From the NCBI GenBank assembly GCA_916048095.2, contig OU696575.1, forward strand, positions 4,931,501-4,995,500: 64,000 nt of DNA. Direction: 5' to 3'. The DNA comes from Sacculina carcini (Eukaryota > Arthropoda > Thecostraca > Sacculinidae). Made by a program: the position numbers and the translations under genes. Of this stretch, positions 23,392 to 34,563 are shown piece after piece (the stretch's first letter is position 1; each line of letters starts with the position of its first letter). The notes under the pieces are model-generated. The model had not been told where the DNA came from and did no database searches. It saw only the letters and a program-made list of their open reading frames with translations.

Positions 23392-24119
23392 TATCGGGTT
23401 TCATTTCTTCCATCGAACTCTTTCCCCTCAAAAACAACTTTTTTTGTTTGTTTTTTTGTTTTTTGTTCGTTTGTTTGTTTGTTTGTTTTTTTTTGTTTTT
23501 TTTTTGTTTTTTTCTTAGTACATTTAGTCTGATATATCGTTGTTTTTGCAAATAGCTGCCTATGATGCACCATCCAACTCATTCTTATTGCTGTCTCTCC
23601 CAGTTCATTCTGCTATCTAGAGTTGGCGCATCAGCAGTGTGCGGCTTCTTTGGTCCTCGTACAGAGAACCGATCTCGCAGTCGGGGTCCAGGAAGCCCAC
23701 CAGGTGAGAATACCAGGTGAGAATTCGCGCTTTATCAAAGCTTTTGGGTTAGCTTCGCCTGACGCACACGAACCTTAAGCTGCGCCGTGCGCAGCTTTCA
23801 TGTTATAGTGTTTTTAATGGGTTTTTGTGTGGAAAATATGTTCTGGTCGGAATTGAAACCTGTCTTTTTACTTCGTTTAGGTAATTTTTAGTTTTGCCAT
23901 ATACTTGCTTCACGTGTAAATTTCTAAAAACGTTTTGATTTTTCGCGGTGCGCGTAAGACGCGAGGCTGATTTCCTGTAGGTATATGAGCTGTCGTTTTA
24001 CCGCCAGAGCCCTCTTTCGTTGTCTTGGCGTCCTTCAGTATGGTTGTCTTCATTTCTGTGTGCCGGCGCAAATATACGCACGTGCTCTCACATCCGCTGG
24101 TCTTGAACTCACGCTACAG
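23392..24119. other. LINE 3' untranslated part, then unassigned DNA
   Basis: To about 23520 this is the T/G-rich 3' untranslated end of the CR1-like LINE. After that nothing is assigned. Noted: a near-duplicated ACCAGGTGAGAAT (23699-23725) resembling a splice donor, and a perfect inverted repeat AAGCTGCGC-CGT-GCGCAGCTT (23777-23797). No ORF of note. Confidence 0.4.
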
Positions 24120-24469
24120 TGTTTTTTGTTTTGAGTACTGTGAGTTGTTTTAGTATAAATTGGTGTAATGTTATATTATATATTTATTGTAATTACTATT
24201 AGTTTTCTTTTGAATTATTTAATGTTAGTGTCGTATTTGAATATGTTCTTGTGCTGTGTGGGCCACTCTCGGCTTTATGATTGGTCCACGTCTGACCTGT
24301 CGCTGGCGTGGCACCTGATTGGTCCACGTCAGCAATGACCTGGTAGTAAGTAGAGACGCCGCTAACACACAGACAGTTTGGGTTGTTCCTTGGTCACGCT
24401 TTGGTTTCGGACATAATATATGCGCGTAATAGTTTGTGAATGCTGGTTTTTCTGTAGCTAATGGCTACA
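24120..24469 (+). repeat. LTR D, plus-oriented copy
   Basis: 350 bases from TGTTTTTTGTTTTGAG to GCTAATGGCTACA. It matches the reverse complement of 29227-29582 with only a few differences (about 2 percent by eye, plus small gaps near the start). It is followed directly, with no primer-binding site, by the integrase-coding sequence of relic C in opposite orientation. Confidence 0.9.
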
Positions 24470-27400
24470 ATTGATCGGAAATCCATCTCCGACATCCTTA
24501 TCGCCAGCTCGCGAACAAAACCACGCTGGTTGTCTGCAGAGTCGGCGTCGTCGAGAGCGATTCGCCGGCACATCAACTCAGTGCCGGTCACCGCACTGAA
24601 GGGAGACAAACCATGGCACGACGGAAGCATCCTCATGCCCATGAGTACGATTGGCAGTGCATCGAGCCATTCTTGACGTCGCGCTCGGATAGATGTCTTG
24701 AGTACCCGATGTCGGCGCTCGATAAAACCATTGCTCTGTGGATGGTAAGCCGTCGTGCGCAATCTGTGAAAACGGATGGTATTGGAGAGCTCTCTGAAGA
24801 GGTCAGACTCAAATTTCGGACCGCGGTCGGTTACGACAAAAAGCGGTACACCGAAACGTGAGACCCACGAATTAACGAAAACCCTTGCAATCGTTTCTGC
24901 GGTGCAGTCAACCAGCGGTACGGCCTCGACCCAGCGTGTAGCGCGGTCAACACACGTCAACAGATAGCGGAAAGCGTTGGAAGACGGGTGGCCGCGCATA
25001 ACCTGCGGAGGCAGCGGACCCACGATGTCGATGTGAACGGTTTCAAACCGTCCGCCCGACGCGACAAATGGCGTTTGGGGTGGCTTGGTATGTCGGTGAA
25101 TTTTACTTTCTTGACAAGCAAGACACTCGGTCACCCAGCACTGCACATCTCGCACCAACGACGGCCAGAAATAGCGGGATTTCACGAGTGTCACACTGGC
25201 TCTTTTGCCAGGGTGAGCCGTGTTGTGCAGGCTGGTGAAAATGGCGCGTCTGTGAGACAGTGGCACATACGGGCGCGGGTGGCCCTGTGACGTTTCGCAG
25301 TACAACATGTGTTCGCCTCTCACGGGAAAAGCCTTCAGAGAGTGCTCAGCGACACACATGTCCGGATCAGAGGCCTGTGAAGCCGCCAGAGCCGGCAGAT
25401 CCCACGCGTCCACGGCGATACTGCACGCTGCGCGCGATAGGCAGTCCGCGACGACATTATCTGCGCCCCTGATAAAGTGCAGGTCGGCCGCATATTCAGT
25501 GAGCACCGCGAGATGGCGCTGCTGGCGATCCAGCTTGGCGGGGCGACGACTGTAAAAAGCACCGACCAAAGGTTTGTGGTCGGTGAACAAGATGGTACGG
25601 CCGCCTTGTATCGTGTGCTTAAAGTGCATAACGGCCATGTATGCTGCCAGCAGCTCGCGATCGAAAGCAGCGTACTGCTGCTGTGCGTGCGATAATTTCT
25701 TAGAAAAGAAACCGATCACGTGAGGCGTACAATCCACTACCTGGTGCAGAGCGGCGCCAGCAGCGTGCGCGGAACAATCTGTGACCAGGTGGTAGTCGGA
25801 CGCAGTCGGATGGTGAGCTGCCAACAAACATGCGGCTGCCAGAGTTTGTTTCACTGCGTTGAATGCAGCTTCTCCTTCCTCGGACCACACAACCGCAGCA
25901 TTCTTCTGGTATTTTCGTAACATTTCCGACAAAGGGTGCGATATCTCTGAAAAGTGCGGTACCATACGGCGATAAAACCCGGCCATGTCTAGAAATCTAC
26001 GTAATCCCGCAGTGTCCTTTGGCAGAGGAAATGCCTGGATGGCCTCAACTCTGCGCTTCGGCGGGCCGATGCCCTCACCACTGATGGTGTGCCCGAGGAA
26101 ATCTATCTATGTATTGAAAAATTCGCATTTGTTGGCGGCAATACGAAGTTTGTGCGAACTGAGGACGCGGAAAACATCGATGAGATCAGAAACATGTCGA
26201 TTTTCAGACTCGGAAAAAATTCTGATATCATCAAGATATACAAAGACACAGGACAATTGGCGAAAGATGGAGTCCATGAACCTCTGGAAAGTGGATCCAC
26301 TGTTACGCAGACCAAGAGGCATAAACAGGTACTCAAAGAACCCAAACGGTGTTGTGATCGCCGTTTTTTCAATGTCGCTTGGTGCCATCGGAACAGTATA
26401 AAAGGCGCGCACCAGATCAAGCTTACTGAAAACCGTCTTGGAGTGTATGCGCGACGCCACCGCATATATATGCGGCAGCGGGTAGCGGTCGGGGACTGTG
26501 ATGCTGTTGAGAGCGCGGTAGTCACCCGTCACACGCCACTCGCCCGGGCTTCGTTTCGGAACAAGATGGAGCGGTGAAGCCCACGGAGACTTCGATGGAC
26601 GCACTATACCTTGTTCAAGCAGCTGGTCGAAGACTTGACGCGCTGCCGCTTCTCGCTGCGGGTTGAGGCGGCGTGGCGAAGCGAACGTTGGTGCAGAGCT
26701 GCCCGTATCGATGGTGTGCGAAACAGCTGATGTATTTGCTGTCGGTGGATGCTGAGACGGCGAGATGAGACACGGAAATTTCGACAGCAGCAGCTGCACA
26801 CTCGGAGGAACATCAGCTGCATCGTTGAAAACAATACCGCACGTGTTCACAGAATAAACTGAGCATTGAACAGATAAATCTGTACTCGAATCGCGAATGC
26901 TGCGCCGACGACAATCCACGATCAAGTCGAAATGGGCCAACAAATTCTGGCCGAGGAGAGCTTGCGTGACGTCAGCGACGATAAAAGTCCAGTACAACTG
27001 ACGACGGAGACAGCGTAGACCAACCTTCAAACGAACCTCGCCGTAAACTTGTATTGGTTGCCCACCTGCCGACCTGATGCTCACCGCGCTCGGTTCAACT
27101 GTAGCTGGTGACACGATTGTCGGGGGTATTACTGATACCGCCGCGCCTGTGTCCACTATGAACATATACGGCTTCTCATTTATGACGGCTGTGACTTGCA
27201 AGAGCGGCAGTCGAGTATTCACAGAGTTACACGCCTGCCTCACTAGTTTTCCGTCGGCTGACGAGCAGGTGAGGCAGTACGCGAGGACGGCTGCATTCGG
27301 ACGTCACGGCTCTTCTTGGGCCAGCGGCACCAAGTCTTGCACGTACGAGCTTTGGGTCCGTAAAACAGGTGTGCTCTGCATACCTGCGGCTTCTGTCCGA

Positions 27401-28751
27401 CGAAATACGGCTGGAGACCTAGACCGGTGCTCGGCGATGTGTCCGAACTTCTGTTGAACGCATCGCGCACGCCAGCCGATGCGGAAACCCTAGCGGGCGC
27501 CGCCAGGCACGGTACAGTTGGTGTCGTTATGCCAAACGATGTTGACGCGAGCAGGGGAACCAGTTCATCTGCCAATTTGGCCAATCCCGTCAATGACAAT
27601 TCCTTGTGTGAAGCCAGAGCCGGTCCGATAGCTGATGGGAGGGCCTGTACAAACTTGTGTCGAACAAGGTCATCCGATACCCCACCTTGCGAGCGGTTGT
27701 TTGCAGCTCAGCCATATAAATTGATGGTTTTCCGGTCAGCGGCTGCTTTGATATGAGCTCTTCAAACAACTCCGGTCTGGAGCGTTCATACAGCTGAGTG
27801 ACTTCTTCCCTGATGGTACTGTAGCTGCGCGTATTCAGACAACTGGGTGGAAGTTGAGTGATGACGTCCGGAGGAAGTGACGCCAGCACGTGATCGAAAC
27901 GCGTCCCGTCAACGGTGATATTTTGCAGCCTGAATTGCGTCTCCAAAATGTGAAACCAGCCTTCAGCAGACTAGGGCATAAATACAGGCACTTTTACGGC
28001 GACGAGGTTGACAGTGGCCTCAGGCTCGACATGGAATTTGTCGTCAGATGACATTGTGATTCGAAGAAGGAGAACGACAAAGTGAAATGGCAACGGACCG
28101 ACAATAGGTGACGGAAATTAATGAAAATGACGAATATGATGTGAAATAGACCCGAGGAAATACTGGCAAAACGATGAAAACTAAGGAAAACAGGTTGAAA
28201 TTGGAAAAAAAAGATTTATGAAACCGGAAAATATAAAAACGTACCAAAAGAGCAAATGAATGGCCAGAGAACGAATCAGTTGAGTGATTAATATTGAAAT
28301 ATGGAGAATGATAACGGAAAAAATGTACTCACGACTCACTCGGGGTACCAATGTGGCGTTTAGGCAGCCACGGAACAGGACAAGTTCACAACGTGAGTTC
28401 TTTGGACCGACTATATTTGTGCACAAAGCAAGGGACGAGAAAGACAAGTACATACAAACATACAAACATACAATTGGTCAAACACGAACACAATGATGGT
28501 CAAACGCAACACGACACACAAACATACACATGGCTGCACAGGTCACTCCGCTTCTGGCAGGTACCGCCAGGTGGAGCGATACGCAGTTACACGTGGCGCA
28601 CCACAGGACTCCCCCACCAGAAGCGGAGCGGTATTGATGAGTTTCGATGATGATAGTGTCGGACTTTCGATGATGTCGGTGAAGCTTCGCCGGTATAATA
28701 GACCGGCGCGCCATACTGCACGGCAGCACGAGGCCAAGTAGATTTCACACA
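24470..28751 (-). mobile_element. Ty3/gypsy relic C, fossil
   Basis: A minus-strand Ty3/gypsy body of the same lineage as A and B. Parts: a probable 5' LTR at 28352-28751 (upper boundary uncertain), primer-binding site at about 28333-28350, leader, gag (about 27245-28055, ending in the same Cys/His cluster), protease with [12 protein letters not shown], reverse transcriptase with FVYLDDIRIF, RNase H with DREL and TDHKP, and integrase with the D-D-E core. It is broken by a few breaks. Instead of its own 3' LTR it abuts LTR D in opposite orientation. Clearly older than B. Confidence 0.85.
28546..28751. repeat. Cluster of short perfect inverted repeats in probable LTR C
   Basis: CTCCGCTTCTGG pairs with CCAGAAGCGGAG (28546 and 28617). 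GCCGGT-ATAATAG-ACCGGC lies near 28690. GCAGCACGAGG near 28724 pairs with CCTCGTGCTGC near 28762. These fall in or next to the probable LTR of relic C and may form RNA structure. Confidence 0.5.
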
Positions 28752-29226
28752 ATGAAGTCGACCTCGTGCTGCGCAGTTCGGTGGTGAAGTTGTTGAGCAG
28801 AAACTGCATCCAGCAAGGAGTCGAGCCCATCCTGACAAAATTATGTTGACCACTTGCTGCGCAGACGTTTGCTGTTCAGTGAGGCGAAGTTTTCGTAGGT
28901 TAGCCGAAATTGCATCCATCAAAAAGACGAGGCAATATTATTGTGTTGTCTTCTTGCTGCGCAGACGTTTCCTATTTGGCTGTTTTTACGTCCGGCGTCC
29001 GTAGGAGAAAAAACACGATTGAGTACGGCACCGGACGGAGTCGGTCCTGGATGGTGTGATGCTGGTGCGTCTGGTCAGTAGCTAATGGTGCGTCGCTATC
29101 AGCGAGACACAGATGACTATGACACAGACGAAGGCATGAAGACTATGCGAGGCGAATGAAGGCAGATGAGGCGCAAGTCAAAACAATTTCACTCAACATC
29201 ACACCATCCTCACTCGGGGCACCACT
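28752..29226 (-). other. Leader and gag-like start belonging to LTR D
   Basis: Next to LTR D on the minus strand lies a primer-binding site (TGGTGCCCCGAGTGAGGA), about 300 bases of leader, and an ORF start at about 28922 (MMDAISANLRKLRLTEQQT) that runs into the probable LTR of relic C. This suggests that C inserted into or recombined with a second element, D. No protein family could be assigned to the short ORF. Confidence 0.5.
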
Positions 29227-29582
29227 TGTAGCCATTAGCTACAGAAAAACCAGCATTCACAAAACTATTACGCGCATATATTATGTCCGACACCAAAGCG
29301 TGACCCAGGAACAACCCAAACTGTCTGTGTGTAAGCGGCGTCTCTACTTACTACCAGGTCATTGCTGACGTGGACCAATCAGGTGCCACGCCAGCGACAG
29401 GTCAGACGTGGACCAATCATAAAGCCGAGAGTGGCCCACACAGCACAAGAACATATTCAAATACGACACTAAAATTAAATAATGCAAAAGAAAACTAATA
29501 GTAATTACAATAAATATATAATATAACATTACACCAATATATACTAAAACAACTCACAGTACTCAAAACACAAAACATAACA
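29227..29582 (-). repeat. LTR D, minus-oriented copy
   Basis: 356 bases, inverted relative to 24120-24469 and about 98 percent alike. Outer flanks (24115-24119 TACAG and 29583-29587 ATGGA) do not match, so the two copies are not the ends of one ordinary insertion. Confidence 0.9.
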
Positions 29583-30150
29583 ATGGACAGCGCAATTGTC
29601 GCATAACGCTTATATGCGTCGCAACCACTCCAAATGAAACAACGTCACCACACGTCCATTCGAACATGTATTGGGTTGGGTTGGGCTATTGTATGTATGC
29701 GCGTGTGCGTGATAGTAGAGTCGATCATGGGTGAGCGCACGTGCCGTGATGCATAAGGATACCCTGTGCAAAGCTAAAAACTATACTGTTCCACTGTAAA
29801 AGTAACGATATGCACTGTTTGCACGGCTTTTTGCGAGCAGTCATAGATATGAACACATACACTCTTTTTGTGGGAATTTATAGATGGCATTTCACGAATT
29901 CTCAGCCGGATTCACGGGGGTTATAATTGCATATTCATACCCCCGGCCAATTTGTCGGGGGATTTATATACCCCCATACCCCCCAGGACTTACGCCCATG
30001 ATCCTGAGCCCATCAATCAGTATTTGATTTATCTGAGGTAAGTATTAGAAAAGTTATAAATCCAACTTTTTGTTTTTGCACAACTTTTACAACTTCATTT
30101 TTAAGAGCAACTATATGGATTTAGGACAATTCTTACTGTGTTCTACTGTG
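29583..30150. other. Unassigned DNA with a dispersed repeat
   Basis: No gene. At about 29917-30003 lies a C/G-homopolymer-rich repeat (GGGGGTTATAATTGCATATT, later TATATACCCCCATACCCCC) that recurs at 48855-48952 in the same orientation. Confidence 0.5.
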
Positions 30151-30154
30151 TTCC

Positions 30155-30358
30155 AGAGTACGTCTTCCTAAACTAACGATGTCTTCGTGGTCCTCTAAAT
30201 ATTTTACTTTTTTCGGTCCGCGCATCTATAATTCTCTTCCTTCTCATATTATTTCATCTTCTTCCTACCGCATGTTTGCTTCCCGACTTCAAAATCACCT
30301 TTCTGACATCTCGTTTGATCCTGCTTCTCACACTCTCACTCCTTTCGCCAAACTATGA
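30155..30358 (+). pseudogene. LINE ORF2 C-terminal fragment
   Basis: 68 codons ending in TGA: RVRLPKLTMSSWSSKYFTFF, then GPRIYNSLPSHII, then YRMFASRLQNHLSD. This is the W/Y-N-S-L-P terminal motif followed by F-x-x-x-L-x-x-H-L that closes CR1-group ORF2 proteins (compare WNSLPKNVV, then FKSALSNHL in the CR1-like LINE here). It is a 5'-truncated copy; the 3' untranslated part with GT-rich repeats follows and ends at the tail motif near 30595. Confidence 0.7.
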
Positions 30359-30409
30359 TTCCATTCAGCTATCCATTTTCTATTCCTCCTTATTCTACTC
30401 AAAACTCAT

Positions 30410-30560
30410 GTGTATATGTATATGTATAAGTGCATGTCTGTGTATGTATGTATATGTATAAGTGCATGTTTGTGTATATGTGTATATGTATTAGTGCATG
30501 TTTGTGTATGTGTGTATATGTATAAGTGCATTTTTGGTGTATGTATGTATATGTATATAT
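30410..30560 (+). repeat. Tandem repeat, about 36-40 bp unit
   Basis: Four imperfect copies of a unit around GTATATGTATAAGTGCATG, at about 30416, 30452, 30491 and 30520, in the 3' untranslated part of the LINE fragment. Confidence 0.75.
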
Positions 30561-30589
30561 GTATTTACGCTTTGTTGTTCGTCTTTAAG

Positions 30590-30657
30590 TTATGCGCGCC
30601 CGTGTTTTTACAGGCGCTATAGTAAATATATGTTTTTTTTGTTTGTTTGTTTGTTTG
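30590..30657 (+). repeat. LINE/SINE 3' tail motif with (TTTG)n
   Basis: CGCGCCCGTG, GGCGCTATAGTAAATATATG, then TTTG repeats. First of five related 3' termini in this window (others at 30870, 33600, 46327 and 47222). Confidence 0.65.
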
Positions 30658-30689
30658 TGTATTCTGTATCCTGCGTGAATGATCGTCTG

Positions 30690-30945
30690 ATTCTGATTTC
30701 GCGTGATTTGTTTTCCCATTCTTACTTATGGTGCCCCATGTGTATGTGTATGTTTTTGCTTATGTATGTGTGTGTATGTCTGTGAGTGTGTGTGTGTTCC
30801 TATGTGTGCATTATGTGTTCTTACTGTTGTCACATGTTTATCTCCATCGTTGTGTTTGCCTTTTAAATTTTGTCGCGCTTCTGTGCATATTAGCGCTATA
30901 ACAAATACATTGATTGATTGATTGATTGATTGTTTTGTGAATGAG
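30690..30945 (+). repeat. LINE/SINE 3' end with (GATT)n tail
   Basis: GT-rich 3' untranslated-like sequence ending TCGCGCTTCTGTG, TTAGCGCTATAACAAATACA, then GATT repeats. Same terminal motif as 30590 and 33600 but a different tail repeat, so an independent insertion. Confidence 0.65.
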
Positions 30946-30977
30946 AATGTTGGTGTTATTGTTAGCTTTGTTTAGCC

Positions 30978-31976
30978 CAGGGTTTTAAAAAAACGGGTTT
31001 TTTTCAAAAAATACAAAAACCATGTTTTTTTAGAAAAAAACAAAAAAAACATTGTTTTTTTTTGTTTATTTATTTTTTTTACACTTCGCACACACAAATC
31101 AAAAAAAGGATTGTACCATGCTATTTAGTACATAGTTAAACATATATTAGTACCACTTACCAAGAGTTTTGTAAATATTTATAAAAGATAATAATAATAC
31201 CATAAAAATGTACACACAGGATCTTGAATTTCACCTTGTAGCATCTATAGGCAACGGAAGTTTTAAACCGCTTCCAATTGCGAAAGCAGTCGATTGTAAA
31301 CACCCACATATGTTTGCAAAGTCCCATCCATTTACCCAGTGGTCTTATTTATGAAAATCTAGTGACTAAAAATCGTTTTTTCCATGGAGGATAATTCATG
31401 TTTGTTTTCAGAGTAAACACAGTTTTTATTAACTCAGAGGTTTCTGAAAATAGTATTTTTAATAAAAACTCAATTGTTTTGTCGTAAATATTTAGGATTT
31501 CTCATAAATACCAACTACAATGTTTCCACAACAAAAATAAAAAATGTAAATAAAAATGTTTCCCATATCGTGCAAACCACTAAAAGCATGCCAAAAAGTA
31601 CTATTTATGAAGATTTAAAACTGTATTAACGAACTCATTTACTAATTCTGAAAATATTTGATCATTCCTATATGAGAAAAATCATTTCTGTCAAAAGAAC
31701 AATTTAAAAATAAACATGTTTTTTTTATAAAAAAACCACTTGGTTTAAACCAAACAAACCCTGGTTTAATCCAAACAAACCCTGCTTAAAATCATGTCAA
31801 AAAGTAATATTTATGAAGATTTAAAACTGCATTAATGAACTCTTTTACTAATTCTAAAAATATTTGATCATTCTTATATGAGAAAAATCATTTCTGTCAA
31901 AAAAACAATTGAAAAAAAACATGTTTTTTAAAAAAAACACCTGGTTTAAACCATGGTTTAAACCAAACAAACCCTG
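30978..31976. mobile_element. hAT-type non-autonomous element with 8-bp target duplication
   Basis: 999 bases bounded by CAGGGTTTTAAAA at the left and, read inward from the right, CAGGGTTTGTTTGG. GTTTAGCC is repeated directly outside both ends (30970-30977 and 31977-31984), the 8-bp duplication typical of hAT transposition. The interior is AT-rich with runs such as AAAAACCATG and TGGTTTAAACC and encodes nothing. It contains a tandem duplication of about 200 bases (31584-31786 and 31787-31976). Its A/T-run and TTTAAACC composition resembles the element at 40380. Confidence 0.75.
31584..31976. repeat. 200-bp tandem duplication inside the hAT-type element
   Basis: Two copies in direct order: 31584-31786 and 31787-31976, each starting AAAA-CATG-CAAAAAGTA and ending in the GGTTTAAACCAAACAAACCC-like motif. 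They are roughly 90 percent alike by eye. Confidence 0.85.
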
Positions 31977-33597
31977 GTTTAGCCATAATTATTATTTAGG
32001 AATGTGCGAGTGAGTGTTTTGTATTACGTGTTCGGTATCATTTATGTATTCACCTTAACCCATTAATGAATGAACCAGAAATGTCGGCATTGTGGGTAAT
32101 TTTACACCCCATCCCCTAATACAGGGGTTCTTAACTAAGGGTGTTCGCACCCCATAGGGGTGGATACTGTGGCGTGTGTGTGGTACTTTGACCGCCTCTG
32201 CTCATTTTGACCTCTTGTTGTGTGAGTGTGTGTGTGCGTGTTTGACTGTTTGTAGGCTCGCATTTGTACACGGTGTATGCACGTGAGTGTGTTGGTTGTG
32301 GCATTGGCGTTTATACTGTGTATGCTTGTTTGGGTGCATCCTAGCGTTGTCGTAATGGGTAAGTTGCTGTCAAGTTTGTTCGTTCACCCAACGCCACCTA
32401 GATACAGGCCCTTTCACGAAAGTATGACGTCATCGATTGCGGTGGCTTCACTCGTACGGGCGATATGCGTTGTTATTAGAAATTGTGCTTAGTGCGGGTG
32501 TTTGACTTGCATTCGGGCTCAATTAAGTTTGAAAATCATGTTAGCAACATAAGAAGCTTCAAATACAATTGCAAATATAATAACTGAATATATTATAAGC
32601 CCACACAGGCATAAAACAGTAAAAAAACAAACATGCAACGACCATACACGATACAATGCGGAACGTTTTCGCTTCAATTTCTCTAATTAATCGTAGATAA
32701 ATTTCTGTCACAACAACTATTGTTCAGAAGAACATTTACAGAGGTGCACAACAATTTTCAGCAATTAATTGTAAATTACGATGTTTAGAACAGTACAAGT
32801 AAACAAGCATAACACCGCAATCACTCAGTTTTTCTAGTGCAGGAAACCTATTATCGCTCTGGTTTTCAATAATACACACTTTATCATACTTAATACACTT
32901 CTGCACAGTTAAAATCAATTGTAAGCTTAACAATTGAATATATTATAAAACCACACAGGCAAATCACACACATACAACGATTACACACGCGACAACGTAG
33001 ACAGTTTTCGTTTGAAATGTTTGGCACAAATACATTAATTTTGATCGGAACAATAATTATTAAGAAGTACATTCACACTCGCCCACACAATTTTTTCTAC
33101 AACTGAATCTAGTTTATGGTTGTTAACACAATGCGAGGTATTAAACATGATTCCGTGGTCATTGAGCTGTTGCAAAACGTGAAAAAGAGCAATTTCCCTT
33201 CCATTTTATAGCGGTATCTGATTCCCTTCCATTTCATAGCGGATCTCACAGGCATAGAAAGTGTATAAATTAGAATAAGAAGGAAAATTGGTTGATATAT
33301 AAGCTCTGAAAATGAAAACATGCTATTTGTTTGGTTGTCAAAATTTTACATTTGCTTGCTTACACATGTATATTGCTTACTAATTCGATCTTCTCTCTCT
33401 TACAGGTCTTTTTCCACTTCTCTTTGTACATATCTTCTCGGTGTCTCCTCTGATGAATAATTATATTGTGTGAATAACTGTGATCTTTTGATCCGTAGTT
33501 ATTTTCAGCTGTTCCTTCATAGTATATCGCTGCTTATATCTTTGTTTATGCGATACTGTTTTGTTAATTCCACATTGTATACATTTTATAACTAGCC

Positions 33598-33665
33598 GTT
33601 CCTCGCGCCTATGATAATTAGAGCGCTATATCAAATACATGTGTTGTTGTTTTTGTTGTTGTTAC
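33598..33665 (+). repeat. LINE/SINE 3' tail motif with (TTG)n
   Basis: TCGCGCCTATGATAATTAGA, GCGCTATATCAAATACATG, then TTG repeats. It sits inside the TIR transposon and is best read as a 5'-truncated retroelement insertion. Confidence 0.65.
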
Positions 33666-34312
33666 TAAGCTTACATTTGCTTGCTATTTATTGCCAATTT
33701 GTTTGCTATTACTATTATATTCTATTCTGTGGCACTGGCTAATTATATATGCTTATGTATATGCTAATTATATATGCTTAGTATATGCTTTTGGATACGC
33801 TGGATTACTTCTCATCATATTGAGAAATTCACATGAGCCAGAGTGCATGTTTGGAGCGTGGGATAATGTAACGTCTGAGCTCTTTATACTCGATACTGCG
33901 CAGTAACACTTGTCAATACGCACGAGACAGGGAGTATCATGTGATGCTTGCAGCGTGAGACGGTGTCATTTTCCCACGCTTGAACTCATGAGACGAATCA
34001 GTGCCCCCTTATAATAATACAGTCAGCAAATTATTCTTACATGTAGACGTGGACACTCACATACATGTACTATGCTCACGCACACACATAATTTAGCCTT
34101 TGCGAAGGAGCACATGTATATTTTAGGTTATTATTTTCTGTTTTTAGAATACTTTTAATAGCCCTAGTTATTACTTAAATTATTTATGGGGATGTGAACA
34201 TCAACATTCACTAAAATGCAGGACGCACACAGAAACAGATACACGTGTACTGAAAGAGAGATGCGCGTGGGGTTTCACTGTCTCACAAGAAAGCACCACT
34301 CACCCACACAAC

Positions 34313-34563
34313 ACTCGATATCGGTTGACGCTAAATTTGTAAGGATTCAAGAACATTACATTGAGAAAAATTCATTTAAAGAATTTCTTCCAGTCCCTCG
34401 CCTCCTGCAAAGGCAGCACATTTCATTAGAACGCTAAAACTAACCTAACCTAAACTCTATGAAAAATATAGAAACGTTTTTGTGCGTTACTTAAGCGTTT
34501 TTTGAGAATTAGCGTTTTCAATGTTATCGAATCCTTACACATTTAGCCTAGACCCTCGATATC
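34313..34563. repeat. Small imperfect inverted-repeat unit (MITE-like)
   Basis: The left arm (ACTCGATATCGG, then GCTAAATTTGTAAGGATTC) and right arm, read inward (CGGATATCGAGGG, then GCTAAATGTGTAAGGATTC), are imperfect inverted copies of about 50-60 bases with about 130 bases between. No target duplication was confirmed. Confidence 0.45.

Larger units (their letters stand above)
7930..23520 (+). mobile_element. CR1-like LINE split by two later insertions
   Basis: A plus-strand non-LTR retrotransposon with ORF1 (8152-9165) and ORF2 (from about 9170). Its ORF2 runs to the CCTT at 11815-11818, resumes at 17611, runs to 17663, and resumes again at 23317, ending at a TAA at 23389-23391. Across the three pieces the end of the protein reads CKRS, then FNMRHVALWNSLPKNVV, then SVDSLDKFKSAL, the usual terminus of CR1-group ORF2. 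The 3' part is T/G-rich to about 23520. The gaps are filled exactly by Ty3/gypsy element B and an I-type LINE. The 5' boundary near 7930 is an estimate. Confidence 0.85.

Noticed and set aside
26085-26577. Plus-strand ORF of 162 codons
   Set aside because: It is the reverse of the RT-coding region of relic C on the minus strand.
24120-29582. A single ordinary LTR element with direct repeats
   Set aside because: The two LTR copies are in opposite orientation and their outer flanks do not match.
30276-30921. Tyr/Cys/Val-rich overlapping ORFs
   Set aside because: Products of GT-rich tandem repeats in retroelement 3' untranslated sequence.
34437-34453. Telomere-like CTAACCTAACC
   Set aside because: Only two to three units in isolation; not an array.
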